Shown here: positions 1 to 5,951 of the stretch, one piece after another
How positions within the stretch are numbered: position 1 is the stretch's first letter
Layout: every line of letters begins with the position of its first letter
DNA from: Peptostreptococcaceae bacterium
GTDB lineage: Bacteria; Bacillota_A; Clostridia; Peptostreptococcales; Acidaminobacteraceae
Reading direction: 5' to 3'
Length of the DNA: 7,399 nucleotides
NCBI GenBank assembly: GCA_013619035.1
Contig: JABXKX010000532.1
Coordinates: forward strand, 1 to 7,399
Position numbers and translations under genes: made by a program
The notes under the pieces: generated by a model
Told to the model about the DNA's origin: nothing
Seen by the model: only the letters and a program-made list of their open reading frames with translations
Database searches by the model: none

Positions 1-425
1 TATACTTTAGTTCCCTAAACAGTTTAACAACATTTGAATATACTAAATTCGAAGAATTTAGAGCAAGTTATAATGACAATGTGTTGAAAGGCTTGGAACC
101 AATAACAGTATGTAAGATGTACTTATTATCTGGAAGAGTAAAGGATTATGAAACACAATATGAATTTTATACTACCAAAGAGGAATTAATACTTATGACT
201 AAAGATGAGTTCATAAACGAGTCAGATAATAGTGTGTTGGATTACGACATATTTAATGATGTTTATAACTTAGAAACAAGGATAGATGCTGATGGCTTAG
301 ATGCAACTATTATATGGAAAAGTAAGAATGGCCATTACGCTGATCCAGAAGGTTATTTTACTTACGGATTTAGTTTAACAAAAGACGGTGAAGTATGGAA
401 AGTTAGTTTTGCACCAATGAACTAG
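1..425 (+). CDS. Unrecognised protein, 3' end only (gene enters from the left edge)
   Basis: The frame is open from base 3 to the TAG at 423-425, giving 140 residues without a start that must be used. A GTG at 81 could be taken as a start, but it has no ribosome binding site, and the 26 codons before it read like ordinary protein (…TTFEYTKFEEFRASYNDNV). The gene therefore most likely begins outside the window. The visible part has no signal peptide, membrane segment or catalytic motif. It is rich in acidic and aromatic residues, with a segment LEPITVCKMYLLSGRVKDYE, then a mixed strand-like region ending in DGEVWKVSFAPMN. This resembles small alpha+beta (NTF2-like) tails on some Bacillota proteins, including some sigma-factor-like ones. 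That is an impression only and I assign no function. No clear terminator follows directly; the first hairpin is at 645. Confidence 0.7.
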   Translation, partial: YFSSLNSLTTFEYTKFEEFRASYNDNVLKGLEPITVCKMYLLSGRVKDYETQYEFYTTKEELILMTKDEFINESDNSVLDYDIFNDVYNLETRIDADGLDATIIWKSKNGHYADPEGYFTYGFSLTKDGEVWKVSFAPMN

Positions 426-644
426 AAATAATGTGAATGTCCTTTTTATATATCAACATCTCAATATACAGTAGGATACGCTAAAAAATCGCATAAGATT
501 CTGGACTGCGGTGGAAAAGTGATACACGATACTGATAGCATATAGAGTTAATTATTGTAAGGTGATGTACCCTACAAATGAAAGATGTATGGTTAAATTT
601 TATTGAACTTCACATTATAAAAGCAATATTGGAATGAAGTATTA

Positions 645-680
645 AGCAATTGTCATATAGACAATTGCTGTTATTATATT
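645..680 (+). terminator. Rho-independent terminator
   Basis: A perfect 10-bp inverted repeat, AGCAATTGTC (645-654) with GACAATTGCT (660-669), encloses the loop ATATA and is followed by a T-rich run (gttattatatt). The stem is AT-rich but perfect. On the minus strand the tail is less T-rich, so plus-strand termination is preferred. It could end transcription from the truncated first gene. Confidence 0.6.
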
Positions 681-909
681 ACGTTTTGTAACTATATCCC
701 AAAACTGGTTTTAAGGATCCGTTTTATTAGCTACTTCCTAAACATAAATTTAGGGCATTGTTACGTCTAGCAGAAGAGTAGCAATCAATACATTAAGTGA
801 AATGAAGCTAGACAGAACTAATTGTGGAGAAACAGTTTGTTTTTGTTTCTTCGATTTATGTATACTGCTTAGAAGTATTATCTATTTAATACTTAGTAAC
901 TTGTAAATA

Positions 910-951
910 AAGAACTGATATTTTCTTATAGAAAGTATGGTTCTTTTTTTT
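910..951 (+). terminator. Strong rho-independent terminator
   Basis: Bases 910-925 pair with 931-945 over 15 base pairs, including a few G-T wobbles and one bulged A at 918. They enclose the loop TTATA and run directly into eight T residues (944-951). This is the best-formed terminator in the window, yet no gene is visible just upstream of it. That suggests a lost gene or an unrecognised transcript. Confidence 0.75.
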
Positions 952-964
952 GTGTGTAAAAATC

Positions 965-994
965 ATCAATTCTATCAGGATCAATTCTATCAGG
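965..994. repeat. Tandem 15-bp direct repeat (two perfect copies), third copy at 2653-2667
   Basis: The unit atcaattctatcagg occurs twice head-to-tail at 965-979 and 980-994. The overlapping 15-mer ggatcaattctatca (978-992) recurs exactly at 2653-2667, on the other side of the IS element and just upstream of the SOS promoter. Both the left pair and the right copy are followed within about ten bases by ttgcaaaa-like sequence (gattgcaaaac on the left, gcttgcaaaag on the right). The function is unknown; it could be a protein-binding repeat or a trace of a local duplication. Confidence 0.7.
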
Positions 995-1155
995 TTGATT
1001 GCAAAACTCATTGTCACCTCCTAGTTCATTTTCATCTGTGCAAGAGTTAACAACCTATTTTTCTCTTACTTTTTAGGTGAATTGAAGTATAATAGTCTTA
1101 AATAAAGCCAATTTATTGATTTGTAGGTATGGCAAACAAGCAACTGGCCAGGTCC

Positions 1156-1188
1156 GTGCAAGACTTATGGTCCACTCACCAAATAAAG
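1156..1188. repeat. Imperfect direct repeat, left copy
   Basis: The exact 13-mer gtgcaagacttat (1156-1168) recurs at 2595-2607. The similarity continues with mismatches for about 20 bases (ggtccactcaccaaataaag here, tgtcacattcaattaaagg there). A shorter relative, gtgcaagagtta, lies at 1038-1049. The copies are in the same orientation on either side of the IS30 element, so they are not its terminal inverted repeats. Confidence 0.5.
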
Positions 1189-1198
1189 TTATTGGATC

Positions 1199-1212
1199 GC
1201 TGACTGCCTGCA
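1199..1212 (+). repeat. Terminal inverted repeat of the IS, transposase 3' end
   Basis: GCTGACTGCCTGCA matches the opposite end (2556-2569, reverse complement) at 12 of 14 positions. It lies 12 bases beyond the transposase stop codon. Confidence 0.5.
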
Positions 1213-1224
1213 CTCTTTATACTA

Positions 1225-2538
1225 TTATTTTAATAAACTTGGTTTTAAATGGACATCGTCATGAGGTACATGAAGAAGGTCCAATTTTGATAGCACATCG
1301 CTACCAAGTAGTATGCTAGCCAGTTCAAATGGCGTCCTGTCGTTTAAGCTGGCTCTTGCTATACTATTTATATGATTCGTTATCAAGGTTGCTTTCTCTT
1401 GAGTTAACTCATCAAATGATTTTCCTTTTGGAAGAATGTATCTAATAAATTCATGATTCTTTTCTAGTTTGCCTTTTTGGTATGATTTATGAGGATCACA
1501 GTAGAAAACCCTTGTACGAGCATCTCCGTATTCATCCTTTTCTAAGGACCACGGATCCTTAAATTCTCCACCGTTGTCTGTTAAAATTACCGGAAATAGT
1601 TTCTTCATTCCTTCATTTCCAAAGGTGTTTGTTAACTGATTAAATACTGATATGACATTTTTCTGTGTAGCACTTTCCATTAAATAAACAAGCATTAAAT
1701 TGCAATGTCTAAATAGAAATGTTAGAAAGACTTTTCCACCTTTACGACCTTCTACGACATCCATTTCAACAACATTTAAACTAGGATTCATCCCCATGTA
1801 TAATTCGAACTCCTCATGAGTACGACCGTTTCGATACTTCTGATCAAACTTGAGCACTTGTTGTTTTTTACGAGGCTTATATCGAACCTTTCTTGGCAAA
1901 TCAATGTTTCTAGCCTTAAGCAAACCAAGATCAATGTAGTTATACAAAGAACGCTTTGAACATTTAATTCGATCGCCATGAGTGGCATAGATATGAGCTA
2001 TAGATTGTCCTTTCAGTAGCAAGGGTGTTATTAACTGATCTAATTCATAAACTTCATCTGGCGATAAATCTACACCAATTCTAGACTGTACCATACGATC
2101 GTGATAAGAATTATCTGCATGATTTGCACGGTACCATCTTTTATCATAACCACAAGTTGTATATTTTCTACACGGGTTACAAACATACGGAGGTTTCAGA
2201 AGTTTCTCACATGAGCCAGGAATGTAAAAGTCACAATACCGAGAACAAGTATTTATTTTACACTTGCTACACGGCTTATTCTTTTTACAATAAGTACTCT
2301 CACATAGATTAGTAATGGTACAATTACTTAAATTTGCACAAGTTCCTTTTCTAAGTTTATGATTCTTCTCTCTAGTAAAGTGACCTCTTTGAACTTCTTT
2401 AGAAATGGTCTTTGGATGACGTCCTAATTCTTCTGCTATAGCTTTAAAAGTATAACCAACTTTTAGTCTTTCTTCTATATTTAATCTATCCTGATATGTT
2501 AGGTTCTTATGGTTGCTTTGAGTACGTTCTTGCTTCAT
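1225..2538 (-). CDS. IS30-family DDE transposase
   Basis: This 437-residue protein cuts and joins DNA at the IS ends. An N-terminal helix-turn-helix (about residues 13-52, with FKAIAEELGRHPKTISKEV) probably binds the terminal repeats. Residues 67-129 carry twelve cysteines, typical of a Firmicutes branch of IS30 transposases and possibly zinc-binding. The integrase-like catalytic core begins near residue 255. The DDE triad is visible as D260 (VVEMDVVEG), D321 (LTDNGGEF) and E363 (LEKNHEF). The PHKSYQKGKLEKNHEFIR block and the RASLNDRTPFELA tail are characteristic of the family. I start at the ATG at 2538, preceded by AGAAAGGAA at good spacing, rather than at an in-frame TTG at 2568, which lies inside the terminal repeat. 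No frameshift or missing catalytic residue is seen. Little room remains for a promoter inside the element, so expression may depend on flanking DNA or on a circle junction, as known for IS30. Confidence 0.93.
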   Translation of the reverse strand: MKQERTQSNHKNLTYQDRLNIEERLKVGYTFKAIAEELGRHPKTISKEVQRGHFTREKNHKLRKGTCANLSNCTITNLCESTYCKKNKPCSKCKINTCSRYCDFYIPGSCEKLLKPPYVCNPCRKYTTCGYDKRWYRANHADNSYHDRMVQSRIGVDLSPDEVYELDQLITPLLLKGQSIAHIYATHGDRIKCSKRSLYNYIDLGLLKARNIDLPRKVRYKPRKKQQVLKFDQKYRNGRTHEEFELYMGMNPSLNVVEMDVVEGRKGGKVFLTFLFRHCNLMLVYLMESATQKNVISVFNQLTNTFGNEGMKKLFPVILTDNGGEFKDPWSLEKDEYGDARTRVFYCDPHKSYQKGKLEKNHEFIRYILPKGKSFDELTQEKATLITNHINSIARASLNDRTPFELASILLGSDVLSKLDLLHVPHDDVHLKPSLLK

Positions 2539-2555
2539 TAGAATTTCCTTTCTGC

Positions 2556-2569
2556 TGCAGGCAGGCAAC
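2556..2569 (-). repeat. Terminal inverted repeat of the IS, transposase 5' end
   Basis: On the minus strand it reads GTTGCCTGCCTGCA and matches the other end at 12 of 14 positions. The transposase ribosome binding site begins only about three bases inside it. Confidence 0.5.
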
Positions 2570-2594
2570 CATACCTAACAGTATACAGGAATAT

Positions 2595-2626
2595 GTGCAA
2601 GACTTATTGTCACATTCAATTAAAGG
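2595..2626. repeat. Imperfect direct repeat, right copy
   Basis: This is the partner of 1156-1188, with the shared 13-mer gtgcaagacttat at 2595-2607. It lies between the IS end and the SOS promoter. On the minus strand it reads ATAAGTCTTGCAC, and TTGCAC could serve as a -35-like element for the transposase, although no good -10 follows at the right distance. Confidence 0.45.
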
Positions 2627-2652
2627 TAATGTACTATTAAATTTTCATTTAA

Positions 2653-2667
2653 GGATCAATTCTATCA
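2653..2667. repeat. Third copy of the 15-bp repeat
   Basis: ggatcaattctatca is identical to 978-992. It ends six bases before the -35 hexamer of the SOS promoter, a position where a bound protein could affect transcription. No regulator is known from the sequence. Confidence 0.6.
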
Positions 2668-2673
2668 AATCGC

Positions 2674-2701
2674 TTGCAAAAGAACGCACGTTCGGTATAA
2701 T
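2674..2701 (+). promoter_or_regulatory. SOS promoter with LexA (DinR) box in the spacer
   Basis: TTGCAA (-35, 2674-2679) and TATAAT (-10, 2696-2701) are separated by 16 bases. The spacer holds GAAC-GCAC-GTTC at 2682-2693, with perfect inverted arms. It fits the Bacillota LexA consensus CGAACRNRYGTTYG at 13 of 14 positions (2681-2694, first base A instead of C). LexA bound here would block RNA polymerase directly, and cleavage of LexA after DNA damage would release it. The promoter lies about 50 bases before the start codon of the Y-family polymerase, the kind of gene expected under SOS control. Confidence 0.88.
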
Positions 2702-2751
2702 TGTTAGTACACTAATATCAGTGAATTCATAATTCGACACAAAGGAGAATA

Positions 2752-4011
2752 ATGGCAATATATTTTTTAATAGATGTAAACAACGCGTTTTTATCGATGC
2801 ATGCGACTTATTTACTACAACATGGACATGAAATAGACATTAGACAAATTCCCTGTGTCATTGGTGGATCAGAGGCTTCACGACATGGGATAGTCTTGGC
2901 TAAGAGCGACCCTGCTAAATGGACAGGCATAAAGACTGGTATGACCTTAAGAGATGCAAGAACACTATGTTCAGATTTAAATATTGTACCACCAAGATAT
3001 GATATATATGTGAAGTGTAGTAGGGCGATGAATGAAATCTTTAGGGAATACAGCATGTTTGTTGAACCTTATAGTATTGATGAAAGTTGGATATGTTTCG
3101 AAGGACATGATTTGATATATGATGACTATGAAAAACTTGCCCATGAAATAAAGGATAGAGTCTTCAAGGAACTGGGCTTTACTGTGAATATTGGTGTTAG
3201 TACGAGCAAATTACTATCCAAGATGGCTAGTAATCTAAGAAAACCTAATATGGTTCATACTCTATATAAACATGAAGTAGAGGCTAAGATGTGGTGTTTA
3301 GACATACGTGAGTTACATGGCATTGGTGCTGCAATAGAAAAAAAACTAAGAAAATATGGAGTCAATACTATAGGAGAAATTGTTGATAGAGGTTTACCCT
3401 TTATGCAAGAAATCTTTAAATCATATGGTGTAATGATCTATAACTATTGTTTAGGTGATGATTATTCTATTATTAATAATCCAAAGCATATTAGAGTAGA
3501 GTCTATAGGCAATAGTTCTACCAGTCGTTTTAATATTGATGAATATCAAGATGCCTATAATCTTATTACAACTCTATCAGAGACAATTGGAATGCGTCTA
3601 CGTAATAGAAAGAAGAGGGCGTTACTGGTAGCTGTTGCTATTAAGGATACTGAGTTTAAGGTAGTCAGGAAACAAAGAAAGATTATGTTATCAATAGCTG
3701 CTACATCTGATATCATCAAACATGCAAAGCAGCTATTTAATATCCTATGGGATGGTAAAACACCATTACGACATATTGAAGTAAGAGTATCACAATTGAT
3801 ATCTGAAGATATACATAGACAGTTATTTCTGTTTGATGAAGATTCTCCTAATGAAAGGGATGAACATATAGATAACGTGATAGATGAGATACGAGATCGT
3901 TTTGGCACACAAAGTATTATAAGAGCAAGGTTGTTGCATACAGGTCATAGGTCTATGTCGGGTGGTCACCCTGGTGGAAATGAAGTACCTAATATGAGGT
4001 CTGAATTGTAA
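2752..4011 (+). CDS. Y-family translesion DNA polymerase, UmuC/UvrX type
   Basis: This 419-residue polymerase copies past damaged bases during the SOS response, with low fidelity. The palm carries the metal-binding residues D8 (LIDVNNAF) and D110-E111 (SIDESW). The likely steric gate is F13, and the block SRHGIVLAKSDPAKWTGIKTG (about 43-63) matches the fingers region of this branch. VNIGVSTSKLLSKMASNLRKP (145-165) is the conserved end of the palm. A helix-hairpin-helix thumb lies near 188-210 (LHGIGAAIEKKLRKYG). The little finger spans about 240-350. QLFLF at 357-361 is a textbook beta-clamp-binding motif, followed by a short basic/glycine tail. The length fits Bacillus UvrX/YqjW proteins (about 410-420). 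The ATG at 2752 has AAAGGAG four bases upstream. Expression is expected from the LexA-controlled promoter at 2674-2701. No small YolD-like partner gene follows, unlike many Bacillus relatives. The gene looks complete. Confidence 0.93.
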   Translation: MAIYFLIDVNNAFLSMHATYLLQHGHEIDIRQIPCVIGGSEASRHGIVLAKSDPAKWTGIKTGMTLRDARTLCSDLNIVPPRYDIYVKCSRAMNEIFREYSMFVEPYSIDESWICFEGHDLIYDDYEKLAHEIKDRVFKELGFTVNIGVSTSKLLSKMASNLRKPNMVHTLYKHEVEAKMWCLDIRELHGIGAAIEKKLRKYGVNTIGEIVDRGLPFMQEIFKSYGVMIYNYCLGDDYSIINNPKHIRVESIGNSSTSRFNIDEYQDAYNLITTLSETIGMRLRNRKKRALLVAVAIKDTEFKVVRKQRKIMLSIAATSDIIKHAKQLFNILWDGKTPLRHIEVRVSQLISEDIHRQLFLFDEDSPNERDEHIDNVIDEIRDRFGTQSIIRARLLHTGHRSMSGGHPGGNEVPNMRSEL

Positions 4012-4122
4012 GCATAGGATACTCAGATAAGCTGTAATTATGTGAAGTCAAAGTCATACTATAGAAAACGTGTGATTTATGTGATATGTTGAATGTAAGG
4101 TAATTACATATAAAGTTGATAA

Positions 4123-4152
4123 TTGTAATCTGACAAAATAATCAAGTATGAT
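4123..4152 (+). promoter_or_regulatory. Possible promoter for the stalk-domain gene
   Basis: TTGTAA (4123-4128) and TATGAT (4147-4152) are 18 bases apart, about 95 bases before the start codon at 4248. The -10 is good (5 of 6) and the -35 weak (4 of 6). In DNA this AT-rich such pairs arise by chance. It is the best candidate in the 236-base gap after the polymerase gene, which has no visible terminator. Confidence 0.3.
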
Positions 4153-4247
4153 TTTATAAGGGAAAAGGTTCATGATTAATAGATTTATTAACTGTATTGT
4201 ATTCATTAAATATTCTAGGATTATGTTCAAACTAAGAAGGAGATAAC

Positions 4248-5711
4248 ATGAGAATTCCATTGCAAAAGAAATTTGTTGTTTTAGTATCGGTTATATTGAT
4301 GATAACTTCAATATCATCAATATCGTTCACCCATTCAGATCGGACCAATGCTTCAGTTAGTTCAACGAGTGTTAATGATAGTGAAGTAGATTATGTTATT
4401 GTCACGATACCCGACTTTGATGTAAAAGTTAATGGTGAACTAATAGATACAGAACATAGTCAATATCCAGTTATTTCGTATAAAAGCATTACATATTTCC
4501 CTATGACATCGGACTATTTAGCAGGTATAGGTTTAAACCTGAAATTTGATTCTGTTGAGGGACTGAAAATTAATGTTAAGAAAGATATAAGTGCATTAGA
4601 GCAAAGTTTTTTAGGTGCTGAAAATGTTTTGGGCAGTCAACAAAAAGCACAAATTGCAGCATTTCCAATAGAAGTAAATGGTAAGAGTGTCAATAATAAT
4701 CTAGAAGAGTATCCGGTTTTGCTTTATAAAAACATTACTTATTTTCCAATGACTTGGAAGTATGCAGTGGAAGAGTTTCAATGGGATACAAAGTGGTCTG
4801 ATAGTGATGGATTGTCTATTGATGCAATAGACTTGGTAAAAGAATCTGATATTGAATTGAGAACGGTAAGAAGTGCAACTATAGATGATGTAAGAATGGA
4901 TGATGTTAATTTTACATTTGAGAATGATGAAAATATTTTAGGAGAATGGCATTGTGTTGATATTTTGGATAATCCACTAGATTTTAGACCGTATGAAAAG
5001 TCTTATTTTGGGGAGTTAATGTATGAATTATTGACATTTTCAAGAGATGGGAGTGTTTTTGAAGAATTTACGAATGGCTTTCAAAAATTAAATAAATGGA
5101 CAAAGGGATTGGTTTTAGACGCAAAAAATGGATATGGTACTGCTAGCAGATATTTTATTGTTGAAGCGTTTGGTGAGGAATACTTGTTTGTTGAATTTAA
5201 GAATGGAGATTTTCAGTTAAGAGAAGAGGAAGCAGGCTATTATGTATTTCTTAGAGGTGACAAGTATAATATCTATTCAATAGGCAATTATGAAATAGAA
5301 CTCCGTGAAGTGGAAAGCACTATAATTGATGGAGTTAAGACTGATAATATTAAGTTTGGTTTTGAATTAGATGAAGAAGTTATCGGGAAGTGGCAATGTG
5401 TAGATTTTATCGATAATCCATACATGTTTAAATCAAATGAGAAGAATTTTTTAGGCCGGTTACATTATAAAACTTTAGAGTTTGCATCAAAAGGATCTGT
5501 AACACATACATACAATAATGACTTTGAAAGAACTGAAAAATGGACTAATGGAATATTATTAAGCGCTGAACCTCTACAAGAGTCTGCTTCTAGATATTTT
5601 ATAGTGACGATTTTAGATAAAGATTATATGTTCTATGAATTTAAAAATGGGGATTACACTTATAGAAATGCTGATCCAAGTTATTATGTATTCGAAAGAG
5701 TAGTTGATTAA
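4248..5711 (+). CDS. Exported protein: two stalk domains plus a duplicated C-terminal domain
   Basis: A 487-residue protein of unknown function, probably outside the membrane. Residues 1-36 form a signal peptide (MRIPLQKK, a hydrophobic core, then polar residues) with no lipobox cysteine. Two copper-amine-oxidase-N-like 'stalk' units follow, at about 49-111 (VKVNGELIDTEHSQYPVISY, KSITYFPMT) and 134-194 (IEVNGKSVNNNLEEYPVLLY, KNITYFPMT). Residues 203-338 and 351-484 are two copies of one domain, sharing (I/L)G(E/K)W(H/Q)CVD(I/F), KW(T)(K/N)G, ASRYFIV and EFKNGD. I recall a similar single domain at the C-terminus of BlaR1-annotated and related Paenibacillus proteins. It may be a lipocalin-like beta barrel, but that is inference. 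AAGGAG at 4237-4242 supports the ATG. Two terminators lie downstream and no partner gene is obvious. Stalk units usually place a ligand-binding or wall-interacting domain away from the cell, so a binding or sensing role is plausible but unproven. Confidence 0.85.
   Translation: MRIPLQKKFVVLVSVILMITSISSISFTHSDRTNASVSSTSVNDSEVDYVIVTIPDFDVKVNGELIDTEHSQYPVISYKSITYFPMTSDYLAGIGLNLKFDSVEGLKINVKKDISALEQSFLGAENVLGSQQKAQIAAFPIEVNGKSVNNNLEEYPVLLYKNITYFPMTWKYAVEEFQWDTKWSDSDGLSIDAIDLVKESDIELRTVRSATIDDVRMDDVNFTFENDENILGEWHCVDILDNPLDFRPYEKSYFGELMYELLTFSRDGSVFEEFTNGFQKLNKWTKGLVLDAKNGYGTASRYFIVEAFGEEYLFVEFKNGDFQLREEEAGYYVFLRGDKYNIYSIGNYEIELREVESTIIDGVKTDNIKFGFELDEEVIGKWQCVDFIDNPYMFKSNEKNFLGRLHYKTLEFASKGSVTHTYNNDFERTEKWTNGILLSAEPLQESASRYFIVTILDKDYMFYEFKNGDYTYRNADPSYYVFERVVD
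4854..5261 (+). repeat. Intragenic domain repeat, copy A (residues 203-338)
   Basis: Copy A aligns with 5298-5699 over its whole length at protein level. Shared landmarks in order are ELR-V-S-TIDDV, ILGEWHCVDILDNP, FGELMYE-LTF, GSV, KWTKG, ASRYFIVEA, EYLFVEFKNGD and YYVF. Nucleotide identity is clearly lower than protein similarity, which points to an old duplication. Confidence 0.8.
5298..5699 (+). repeat. Intragenic domain repeat, copy B (residues 351-484)
   Basis: Copy B shows the same landmarks as copy A: ELREVESTIIDGV, VIGKWQCVDFIDNP, FLGRLHYKTLEF, GSV, KWTNG, ASRYFIVTI, DYMFYEFKNGD and YYVF. A linker of about 12 residues separates the copies. Confidence 0.8.
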
Positions 5712-5777
5712 GTTTTCAGCTTAATTGTCCTGTTAGATCAGATATTGATTAAATGTTGAGAGATTTAGCTAGATATT

Positions 5778-5808
5778 TAAAGACTCACATTAGTGGGTCT
5801 TTATTATA
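5778..5808 (+). terminator. Rho-independent terminator of the stalk-domain gene
   Basis: AAAGACTCAC (5779-5788) pairs with GTGGGTCTTT (5793-5802) over 10 bp with one G-T pair and loop ATTA. An outer T-A pair (5778-5803) extends it, and ttatatat-like sequence follows. It lies 67 bases after the stop codon. Confidence 0.7.
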
Positions 5809-5860
5809 TAGGATATGCTATTTAGTATGAATCTATATTGTTAATCAGTTGTGATTATTG

Positions 5861-5887
5861 AAGGCTCTCAGAAATGGGTGTCTTTTT
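5861..5887 (+). terminator. Second, similar rho-independent terminator
   Basis: AAGGCTCTCA pairs with TGGGTGTCTT across a GAAA tetraloop (nine of ten pairs, two of them G-T) and runs into TTTTT. It resembles the hairpin 80 bases upstream in sequence and may be a duplicate or back-up terminator. No gene lies between the two. Confidence 0.6.
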
Positions 5888-5951
5888 AATTGTGATCTAT
5901 CATGGTATTGAATTTGGATACAGCGCATTTTGAAATTGATAGGATATGTAT

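Larger units (their letters stand above)
426..1198. other. Long non-coding or decayed interval before the IS element
   Basis: About 770 bases contain no reading frame I would call a gene on either strand. It holds two intrinsic terminators (645-680, 910-951), a tandem 15-bp repeat (965-994), and a TATAAT-like hexamer at 1088-1093 with only a poor -35 (TTACTT near 1066) that now points into the IS element. A 19-codon frame at 578-637 (MKDVWLNFIELHIIKAILE) ends eight bases before the first terminator. An open stretch at 784-906 has no good start and looks accidental. The presence of two terminators without genes suggests that genes have been lost here. Confidence 0.5.
1199..2569 (-). mobile_element. 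IS30-family insertion sequence (about 1.37 kb)
   Basis: One transposase gene nearly fills the element. Imperfect terminal inverted repeats of 14 bp (12 matching) sit 12 bases beyond its stop codon and 17 bases before its start codon: GCTGACTGCCTGCA at 1199-1212, and GTTGCCTGCCTGCA read on the minus strand from 2569 to 2556. Known IS30 elements usually have longer inverted repeats and make 2-3 bp target duplications. I see no clear duplication (tc on the left, ca on the right), so the exact ends are provisional. An alternative 9-bp inverted pair, TAGGTATGG (1124-1132) and its complement (2569-2577), would give a larger element. The element looks intact and could be active. Confidence 0.65.

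Noticed and set aside
734..906. Possible decayed gene (LLPKHKFRALLRLAEE then, after a shift, AINTLSEMKLDRTN)
   Set aside because: It needs a frameshift, has no start signals, and continues into Cys/Phe-rich sequence unlike a real protein.
426..1198. CRISPR array, tRNA, rRNA or riboswitch
   Set aside because: No regularly spaced repeats beyond the tandem 15-mer, no cloverleaf with CCA-type ends, and no known riboswitch core were recognised here or elsewhere in the window.
1116..1319. 67-codon plus-strand frame across the left IS end
   Set aside because: It overlaps the 3' end of the transposase gene in antisense, has no ribosome binding site, and its composition is not protein-like.
1788..1988. 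66-codon minus-strand frame inside the transposase
   Set aside because: It is an alternate-frame shadow of the transposase gene, which has clear family motifs in its own frame.
2124..2312. 62-codon plus-strand frame antisense to the transposase Cys-rich region
   Set aside because: Its Tyr/His-rich composition is what the complement of Cys/Lys codons gives; it has no start signals.
2538..2568. Ten-residue N-terminal extension of the transposase from a TTG
   Set aside because: The TTG lies inside the IS terminal repeat; the ATG at 2538 has a proper ribosome binding site.
2496..2732. 78-codon plus-strand frame across the right IS end and the SOS promoter
   Set aside because: It runs through the terminal repeat, the LexA box and the promoter, has no ribosome binding site, and ends just before the polymerase signals.
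2808..3056. 82-codon minus-strand frame antisense to the polymerase
   Set aside because: Shadow of a well-supported gene on the other strand.
3555..3908. 117-codon minus-strand frame antisense to the polymerase
   Set aside because: Long but antisense to the conserved little-finger region; no ribosome binding site and Ser/Ile-heavy shadow composition.
4054..4260. 68-codon minus-strand frame in the gap before the stalk gene
   Set aside because: It overlaps the stalk gene start and signals; its Leu/Ile/Tyr-rich content is typical of AT-rich non-coding DNA.
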